This document shows, in pieces, positions 58,850 to 64,000 of a DNA stretch of 64,000 nucleotides. Position 1 is the stretch's first letter. Each line of letters begins with the position of its first letter. The translations under genes were made by a program, and so were the position numbers. The notes beneath the pieces were generated by a model that did no database searches, was not told the origin of the DNA, and was given only the letters and a program-made list of their open reading frames with translations. The stretch lies in assembly GCF_036250675.1 (NCBI RefSeq), contig NZ_CP109592.1, positions 2,418,001 to 2,482,000 on the forward strand, written 5' to 3'. This DNA is from Streptomyces sp. NBC_01689 (GTDB lineage: Bacteria; Actinomycetota; Actinomycetes; Streptomycetales; Streptomycetaceae).

Positions 58850-59167
58850 AGGTCGCGTACGGCGACTGAGTGCTGTGAGCGGATGCCGTGGTCGAGTGCT
58901 GTGGCGGAACGCCGTGGTCGGGTGCCGGGTGCCGGTTCTCGTGGTCGGGTGCCGAGTGCCGGGTGCTGGTTCTCGTGGTCGGGTGCCGAGTGCCGGGTGC
59001 TGGTTCTCGTGGTCGGGTGCCGGGCGCCCGTTGTCGTGGAGCGGTGGCGTGGGACGTGCTGCGCCCCGGGTGCGGTCCTGCCCGGCTGCGCGGTGCCGGC
59101 CCTGACCGCGTCCGTACGGGCGGGCGAGCGGGGTCGCGGACGGGGTGCCGGGCGGCCGGCGCGGCGG
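58843..59167. other. Intergenic region with 34-bp repeats between the two hydroxyproline transcription units
   Basis: No gene is supported in these 325 bp. The DapA-family promoter lies at its left end. The rest is occupied by GTGCCG-rich low-complexity DNA that includes the 34-bp repeats listed separately. Confidence 0.5.
58934..59035. repeat. 34-bp tandem repeat, three copies
   Basis: Units beginning GGTTCTCGTGGTCGGGTGCC start at 58934, 58968 and 59002, exactly 34 bp apart; copies 1 and 2 are identical over their full length and copy 3 diverges near its 3' end. There are no unique spacers, so it is not a CRISPR. Confidence 0.85.
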
Positions 59168-60610
59168 TCAGTCGTCCGTCGGCTCCCCGGACGCGGCGAG
59201 CACGCCGAGCGGGACGGGGCGTGCCAACAGCCGTCGTACGGGTGCCTGTTCGCACCCGGTGAGCCCGGCGACCGCGGGCTCGCACATCCGGCCCTGGCAC
59301 CAGCCCATCCCCGCGCGGGTGAGCAGCTTCACGGTCCGAACATCGCCCGCGCCGAGTTCCTCGACGGCCGCCCGCACCGCCCCGCCGGTGACCTCCTCGC
59401 AGCGGCAGACGACGGTCTCGTCCGTGATCCGTTCCGTCCACCGGACGGGCGGCGCGTAGACGGCGTCGAGCACGGCGGAGAACGCCCGCAGCCGCCCGCG
59501 GGACGCGGCGGCCGCCGACGTGTCGCGGGGGTCGGGTGCCGCGCCGCGCAGCCGCGCGGCGACGGAGACGCCCGCGATGTGGCCCTCGGCGAACGACAGG
59601 GCCGCGCCGCCGACCCCGGTGGTCTCCCCCGCGGCCCACACGCCGGGTACGTCGGTCCGCTGCTCCTCGTCGACCCTTACCCTTACCCCGGGCCCCTCGA
59701 CGCGGCAGCCGAGTGAGTCGGCGAGATCGGTGTGCGGCAGCATGCCGTGCCCGATCGCGAGTGAGTCGCACGGGATGCGCCGCCCGGTGCCGGGCCTGAC
59801 CTGTCCGTCCCCGTCGAGCGCGGCGACGGTCACGGCCACAAGCCGGTCGTCGCCGTGCGCCTCGACGACGGTGTGCCGCGTGCGCAGGGGGACGCGGTGC
59901 CGGAGGAGCCGGGCCGCGTACCCGGCGCCCTCGGCGACCTTGCCCGGCCGCGCGGCCAGCGCCGCCGCGTGGCGCAGGAACGCCCGCGGGTCGGCCGACT
60001 CGACGAGCGCGGCGACCTCGACGCCGGCCGCGGCGAGCCCGGTCGCGACGGGCAGCAGCAGCGGGCCGGTGCCGGCCACCACGGCCGTGCGTCCCGGCAC
60101 GACGAGGGCCCCCTTGAGCATGGCCTGCGCGCCGCCCGCGGTGACGACGCCGGGGAGGGTCCAGCCGGGGAAGGGCAGCACCTTCTCGTAGCCGCCGGTG
60201 GCGAGCAGGACCGCGTCGGCGCGGACCGCGCGGGGCTCCTCCTGAAGAGGTCCTTCGAGCGCGTGCACCACGAAGCCGCCGGGGTCCGTGGGCGGATGGG
60301 CCGCCTCGGAGCGTGCCACCCGGCTCTCCATCAGCCATACATGATGATCCGTCAGGTGAGTGATCGTGCCCGCCTCCACCTGGGCGGCGAGTGCCCGCGC
60401 GAGCCTCTCCCAGGTCCGCCACCGGTGGTGCAGGGCCCCCGGGCGCCGTGCCCGCAGTCCGGTCGCCGGCTGCCGGTAGAACTGTCCGCCCGCCCGGGCG
60501 GCCGAGTCGATCAGGGTGACCCGGATCCCGCGCCCCGCCGCGGCCAGGGCGGCGGCCAGGCCCGCGGGACCCGCGCCGATCACCGCGAGACGCGTCCGCT
60601 CAGTCGCCAT
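59168..60610 (-). CDS. D-hydroxyproline dehydrogenase, FAD/[2Fe-2S] alpha-type subunit (HcnA/SoxA-like)
   Basis: A 480-residue flavoprotein. N-terminal Rossmann motif VIGAGPAGLAAALAAAG, the ATGGYEKVLPFPGWTLPGV segment, a second nucleotide site VVAGTGPLLLPVATGL and GVWAAGETTGVGG. The C-terminus has a BFD-like [2Fe-2S] site CRCEEVTGG ... MGWCQGRMCEP. This architecture is that of the alpha subunit of hydrogen cyanide synthase/opine/D-hydroxyproline dehydrogenases. Its ATG overlaps the end of the small ferredoxin-like gene by 11 bp. It forms a complex with the next two proteins. Confidence 0.92.
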   Translation of the reverse strand: MATERTRLAVIGAGPAGLAAALAAAGRGIRVTLIDSAARAGGQFYRQPATGLRARRPGALHHRWRTWERLARALAAQVEAGTITHLTDHHVWLMESRVARSEAAHPPTDPGGFVVHALEGPLQEEPRAVRADAVLLATGGYEKVLPFPGWTLPGVVTAGGAQAMLKGALVVPGRTAVVAGTGPLLLPVATGLAAAGVEVAALVESADPRAFLRHAAALAARPGKVAEGAGYAARLLRHRVPLRTRHTVVEAHGDDRLVAVTVAALDGDGQVRPGTGRRIPCDSLAIGHGMLPHTDLADSLGCRVEGPGVRVRVDEEQRTDVPGVWAAGETTGVGGAALSFAEGHIAGVSVAARLRGAAPDPRDTSAAAASRGRLRAFSAVLDAVYAPPVRWTERITDETVVCRCEEVTGGAVRAAVEELGAGDVRTVKLLTRAGMGWCQGRMCEPAVAGLTGCEQAPVRRLLARPVPLGVLAASGEPTDD

Positions 60611-60899
60611 GTCCGTTCCCCTCCTGTGTACGGATCGTGTCGCCCGGTCGCACCGGCACCAGACAAGCCCGTTGGTTGGGGCGGTCGTTGACGGTCACCA
60701 GACAGTCGAAACAGACGCCGATACCGCAGAGGACGCCGCGGGGGCGGCCCGAACCACGGGTGGTGCGCCAGGAGGTGATGCCCGCCGTCCACAGCGCGGC
60801 GGCGACGGTCTGTCCCGGCAGCGCCGCGACCGCGCGGCCGTCCAGCGTGACGGTGAACGCGGGGCCCGGCTCGGCGCCCGCCAGTTCCAGGGGATTCAC
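60600..60899 (-). CDS. D-hydroxyproline dehydrogenase, small (2Fe-2S)-binding subunit
   Basis: A 99-residue ferredoxin-like subunit (Fer2_4 type): FTVTLDGRAVAALPGQTVAAALWTAG (in part) followed by the cluster ligands in GVLCGIGVCFDCLVTV and a later RACLVPV. These are the gamma or HcnA-like small subunits of FAD/[2Fe-2S] amino acid dehydrogenases. GTG start (complement 60897-60899) overlaps the stop of the upstream oxidase gene as GTGA. Confidence 0.92.
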   Translation of the reverse strand: MNPLELAGAEPGPAFTVTLDGRAVAALPGQTVAAALWTAGITSWRTTRGSGRPRGVLCGIGVCFDCLVTVNDRPNQRACLVPVRPGDTIRTQEGNGHGD

Positions 60900-62047
60900 A
60901 CGGCCTCCTGCGCGAAACGGTCGGGTCCGAAGGGCGTGAGGTCCAGGTCGGTCGGCCCGCCGGTGAGCACCTGGGCGATGAGATGCCCGGTCCCGGCCGC
61001 GAGCCCGATGCCTGCGCCCTCGTGCCCGCAGGCGTGGAGGAGTCCGGGCACCCGCGGGTCGGGACCGATGGCGGGCAGGTGATCGGGCAGGTACGGGCGG
61101 AACCCCAGGTACGTCCGCAGGGCGCGGACCTCCGCCAGGAACGGGAAGAGCCCGATCGCCCCCGCCGCCAGCGCCCGTACGGCCGGCAGGGAGAAGGAAC
61201 GGTCGAAGCCCACCCGTTCGCGGCTGGCGCCGATCAGCACCGGGCCGGCCGCCGTGCCCTCCACGACCGGCGAGGTCTGCAGCGCGGCCGAGTCGCTGGC
61301 CACGTCGGCGACGTAGTCCGCGGCGTACACCTTGTGCCGTACCCGCGGGGGCAGCGGCTCGGTCACCAGCACGAAGCCGCGCCGGGGCAGCACGGGCAGC
61401 CGTACCCCCGCGAGCGCGGCCACCTCGGCGCCCCAGGTCCCGGCCGCGTTGACCACCACCGGCGCGTGCAGGTCTCCACGGTCGGTGCGCACGCCCCGGA
61501 CCGATCCGCCCGTACCGCGCAGCACCTCGGTCACGGTCCGGCCGGTGAGCAGCCGGGCGCCCGAAGCACGCAGCAGGTGTGCGGCGGCCAGCGCCGGCAT
61601 CACCTGGGTGTCCTGCGGATAGTGCACGGCGCCCGCCAGTCCGGGCGCCAGATAGGGTTCCAGATCGCGGAGCCGGTCCGCCGGGACCGGTACGGCCGAG
61701 ACACCGGCCGATCGCTGCCCCGCCGCGAACTCCTCGAGCGCGGTGAGCCCTTCGGGCGTGGCGGCCACCACGACGCCGCCCTTGGGCTCGTACTCGACGG
61801 CGCCGCCCAGTTCCTCCCCCAGTCCGGCCCACAGGCGTGCCGACAGGAGCGCGAGGTCGAGTTCGGGGCCGGGCGGCTTGTCGGAGACGAGCAGGTTGCC
61901 CTCGCCGGCTCCGGTGGTGCCGCCCGCCACCGGGCCACGGTCCACGACGGCCACGTCGAGGCCGGCCCGAGCCGTGTAGAGGGCACAGGCGGCGCCCACC
62001 ATTCCGGCTCCGACCACCACGACATCGCAGGTCAGTCGCTTACTCAC
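60896..62047 (-). CDS. D-hydroxyproline dehydrogenase, DAO-family FAD beta subunit
   Basis: A 383-residue D-amino-acid-oxidase-like flavoprotein: DVVVVGAGMVGAACALYTARAGLDVAVVDRG (in part), TTGAGEGNLLVSDK, VVNAAGTWGAEVAALAGV and the C-terminal HACGHEGAGIGLAAGTGHL. It is the catalytic subunit oxidising cis-4-hydroxy-D-proline to the pyrroline. Start GTG complement 62045-62047, immediately adjacent to the operator-like site. It heads the three-subunit operon and is divergent from the peptidase gene. Confidence 0.92.
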   Translation of the reverse strand: MSKRLTCDVVVVGAGMVGAACALYTARAGLDVAVVDRGPVAGGTTGAGEGNLLVSDKPPGPELDLALLSARLWAGLGEELGGAVEYEPKGGVVVAATPEGLTALEEFAAGQRSAGVSAVPVPADRLRDLEPYLAPGLAGAVHYPQDTQVMPALAAAHLLRASGARLLTGRTVTEVLRGTGGSVRGVRTDRGDLHAPVVVNAAGTWGAEVAALAGVRLPVLPRRGFVLVTEPLPPRVRHKVYAADYVADVASDSAALQTSPVVEGTAAGPVLIGASRERVGFDRSFSLPAVRALAAGAIGLFPFLAEVRALRTYLGFRPYLPDHLPAIGPDPRVPGLLHACGHEGAGIGLAAGTGHLIAQVLTGGPTDLDLTPFGPDRFAQEAV

Positions 62048-62049
62048 AT

Positions 62050-62066
62050 CAGTACTATGTCACATG
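62050..62066 (+). promoter_or_regulatory. Putative GntR operator, CAGTACTATGTCACATG
   Basis: The site lies 2 bp from the dehydrogenase start codon in the divergent gap to the peptidase gene. It matches the DapA promoter site as CAGTA-N2-ATGTCACA. Its position would block both directions. Confidence 0.6.
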
Positions 62067-62128
62067 CTTCTATGGCTGGGAACAGTGCCGGGAGCTGCCC
62101 GGACCGATCGACGGAAGAGGTGTCCACC

Positions 62129-63538
62129 GTGACCAAGGCACGGAAGAACGGCCTGTACCGAGAGATGTCCGGGGAGCTGTCCGCCGTGATGCGAACCGGC
62201 TGGGCGGACACCGAACTGCGGGACCTGCGGCCGGTCGAACAGGCGCCCTACGCGGCCCGCCGCCGCGCGGCGCTGAGTGCGCTCTTCCCCGGCGAGCGAC
62301 TCGTCGTCCCCTCCGGAGGCCTCAGGGTCCGCTCGAACGACAGCCACTACCCCTTCCGCCCGTACACCGGCTACGCCCATCTGACGGGTGACCGGTCCCG
62401 GGACTGCGCCTTGGTCCTCGAACCCCGGCCCGGGGGCGGTCACGACGCGTACTGCTACCGGCTTCCCCGTGACGGCCGGGACACCGACGAGTTCTGGACG
62501 GGCGCGACCGCCGAGCTGTGGACGGGGCGGCGACGCTCGCTCGCCGAGTCGGAACGTGAACTCGGCCTCCCCTGCCGGGACATCCGCACCCTCCCCGAGC
62601 ACCTGCGGGACACCCGCACACCGACCCGGGTCGTACGCGGCCACGATCCCGTGCTGGACGCGGCGCCCGGGGCGGACGCCGAGCGGGACGCCGGACTGGA
62701 GGAGGCCCTGTCCGGTCTGCGACTGGTCAAGGACGCCTGGGAGATCGGCGAGATGCGCCGGGCCGTGGACGCCACGGTGCGCGGATTCACCGATGTCGTG
62801 CGGGAGTTGTCGCGGGCGGTGGCCACCTCGGAGCGATGGATCGAGGGCACGTTCTTCCGCCGCGCCCGGGTCGAGGGCAACGACGTCGGCTACGGGTCCA
62901 TCTGCGCCGCCGGCGAGCATGCCACGATCATGCACTGGACGGACAACGACGGCCCGGTCCGGCCGGGTGAACTGCTGCTGCTCGACGCGGGCGTGGAGAC
63001 CCACACCCTCTACACCGCCGACGTCACGCGCACCCTGCCGATCAGCGGCACGTTCAGCACACTCCAGCGGAGGGTCTACGACGCGGTGTACGAGGCCCAG
63101 GAGGCCGGGATGGCCGCGGTGAAGCCGGGCGCCCGGTACCGCGACTTCCATGAGGCGGCGCAGCGCTCCCTGACCGAACGGCTGGTGACCTGGGGCCTGG
63201 TCGAGGGCCCGGCCGAGCGCGCCTGCGCACTCGGCCTGCAGCGCCGCTTCACCATGGCGGGCACCGGCCACATGCTCGGCCTCGACGTGCACGACTGTGC
63301 CCGGGCCCGCACCGATGACTACGTCGACGGAGTGCTGGAGCCGGGCATGGTGCTGACCGTCGAGCCGGGGCTCTACTTCCAGTCCGACGACCTGACCGTG
63401 CCCGAGGAGTGGCGCGGGATCGGCGTCCGGATCGAGGACGACCTGCTGGTCACCGCCGACGGCTACGAGAACCTGTCGGCCGGGCTGCCCCGGTCGTCCG
63501 CCGAAGTGGAGGCCTGGATGCGGGAGTTCGCCGGCTGA
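62129..63538 (+). CDS. pepP: M24 family Xaa-Pro aminopeptidase (PepP-like)
   Basis: A 469-residue metallopeptidase. The N-terminal AMP_N domain covers ~1-160 (PFRPYTGYAHLTGDRSRDCALV in part), and the pita-bread catalytic domain follows with five metal ligands: Asp in LLLDAGVETH and TADVTRT, His in GTGHMLGLDVHD, Glu in VEPGLYF and VRIEDDLLVT. It would free N-terminal residues from X-Pro or X-Hyp peptides. I place the start at GTG 62129 with GAAGAGG 8 nt upstream; GTG 62120 and ATG 62057 are alternatives, the latter inside the operator. Divergent arrangement links it to hydroxyproline catabolism. Confidence 0.9.
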   Translation: MTKARKNGLYREMSGELSAVMRTGWADTELRDLRPVEQAPYAARRRAALSALFPGERLVVPSGGLRVRSNDSHYPFRPYTGYAHLTGDRSRDCALVLEPRPGGGHDAYCYRLPRDGRDTDEFWTGATAELWTGRRRSLAESERELGLPCRDIRTLPEHLRDTRTPTRVVRGHDPVLDAAPGADAERDAGLEEALSGLRLVKDAWEIGEMRRAVDATVRGFTDVVRELSRAVATSERWIEGTFFRRARVEGNDVGYGSICAAGEHATIMHWTDNDGPVRPGELLLLDAGVETHTLYTADVTRTLPISGTFSTLQRRVYDAVYEAQEAGMAAVKPGARYRDFHEAAQRSLTERLVTWGLVEGPAERACALGLQRRFTMAGTGHMLGLDVHDCARARTDDYVDGVLEPGMVLTVEPGLYFQSDDLTVPEEWRGIGVRIEDDLLVTADGYENLSAGLPRSSAEVEAWMREFAG

Positions 63539-63587
63539 CCGGGCCGTCCGCGGGCCGGGGCCCTCGACCGGGCTCCGGCACGCGGGC

Positions 63588-64000
63588 TCAGACGACCCTG
63601 AGGTGGGTGGCGCCGAGGCGGGTCCGGGCGGTCACGCGGGGCCGCGCGTCGCGGCGCGTCTCACGCGGCACCAGGGTCATCCGGGTGTAGCCCAGCTCCT
63701 GGAGGTTCCTGGGGGTCTCGTCGACGATCCGGCACTCCGTCCGTCCCCAGCGGGGGTCGGGATGGATCAACGGCCGCACCGCGCCGTCGTGCTGGAGGGC
63801 GTCCTGCCCCACCGAGCGGATCCAGTGCGGCAGTCCGTGCCGGTAGGCCGCCTCCATGATCGGGTCCTGGGCGATGTCCCGGCGGATCGACTGCAGCACG
63901 CGGTCCTGCCCGTCCCGCTCCAGGGCGGCGGCGAAGTGGGCCAGCATCGGCAGGCACCAGCTCGCCTCGTGCTCGCCGAGGACGGTGGCCGCGTCCGGGT
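63588..64000 (-). CDS. Unidentified protein, 5' end outside the window
   Basis: The frame is open from the right edge to a stop at complement 63588, giving the last ~137 residues. The visible part is helical and includes LGEHEASWCLPMLAHFAAAL, VLQSIRRDIAQDPIMEAAYR, HGLPHWIRSVGQDAL and a basic C-terminus (VPRETRRDARPRVTARTRLG). I recognise no family. It is convergent with the peptidase gene, 49 bp apart. Confidence 0.55.
   Translation of the reverse strand, partial: PDAATVLGEHEASWCLPMLAHFAAALERDGQDRVLQSIRRDIAQDPIMEAAYRHGLPHWIRSVGQDALQHDGAVRPLIHPDPRWGRTECRIVDETPRNLQELGYTRMTLVPRETRRDARPRVTARTRLGATHLRVV

Noticed and set aside
58934..59035. CRISPR array
   Set aside because: The 34-bp units are contiguous with no unique spacers, and no cas gene is present.

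Overview
The window is high-GC, gene-dense actinomycete DNA, almost certainly from a Streptomyces chromosome. Evidence includes an SsgA-like sporulation protein, a WhiB-like protein, many GTG/TTG starts, 4-bp GTGA/ATGA gene overlaps, a PcaV/pca locus, DUF2510 proteins and an SCO5918-family protein. From memory, 0.7-25 kb resembles the S. coelicolor SCO6722 to SCO669x neighbourhood (ssgD, ABC-F, WhiB, LacI, split ligase/polymerase, pca genes), and 33.2-36.1 kb resembles SCO5921-SCO5918. No database search was possible. No tRNA, rRNA or CRISPR was seen.

Layout. 0-12.6 kb holds a truncated secreted beta-propeller-like gene, ssgD, a GPP34 protein, an ABC-F ATPase, dimethylargininase, an acyl-ACP desaturase behind a striking tandem operator, a WhiB-like protein, a two-domain VOC protein, a LacI regulator, a divergent LigD-type polymerase/ATP-dependent ligase pair, and a DUF3048 lipoprotein. 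12.7-17.6 kb is the protocatechuate branch: pcaV divergent from the overlapping pcaH-G-B-L operon; pcaIJF are not present. 17.6-27.7 kb holds an AAA/TPR ATPase resembling LAL regulators but without a DNA-binding domain, a DUF2510 membrane protein, a TetR repressor with three operator-like dyads, a PAP2 phosphatase coupled to a DMT transporter, a scramblase-like DUF2510 protein and a Tat-exported phospholipase C.

27.9-32.9 kb is a compact divergent four-gene module: a Cys-rich small protein plus a membrane protein on one side, and a TPR protein plus a 1077-residue caspase-like CHAT protein on the other. This is the best candidate for an undescribed system. 33.2-37.5 kb contains a cold-shock protein, DEAD-box helicase, single CBS-like protein, SCO5918-family protein, a GvpU-like orphan and a MerR protein. 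38-39.2 kb has an LLM/PPOX F420-type pair.

39.4-40.9 kb is an IS110-family element with a candidate bridge RNA, next to a frameshifted enoyl-CoA hydratase pseudogene. 41.9-47.7 kb joins a Rieske aromatic demethylase/oxygenase system (VanAB type) to a NitT/TauT-type ABC importer. 47.7-56 kb is an alpha-glucan utilisation operon (secreted GH87-like enzyme, GH13 alpha-glucosidase, CUT1-type ABC importer, LacI regulator). 56-63.5 kb is a 4-hydroxyproline catabolic cluster (epimerase, DapA-type deaminase, three-subunit D-hydroxyproline dehydrogenase, Xaa-Pro-type peptidase, GntR regulator) whose promoters share an operator-like motif. The window ends in an unidentified truncated gene.

Overall this is a nutrient-scavenging region: plant phenolics (vanillate-type compounds to protocatechuate to beta-ketoadipate enol-lactone), fungal or bacterial alpha-glucans, and collagen-type hydroxyproline peptides, mixed with developmental and conflict-type genes.
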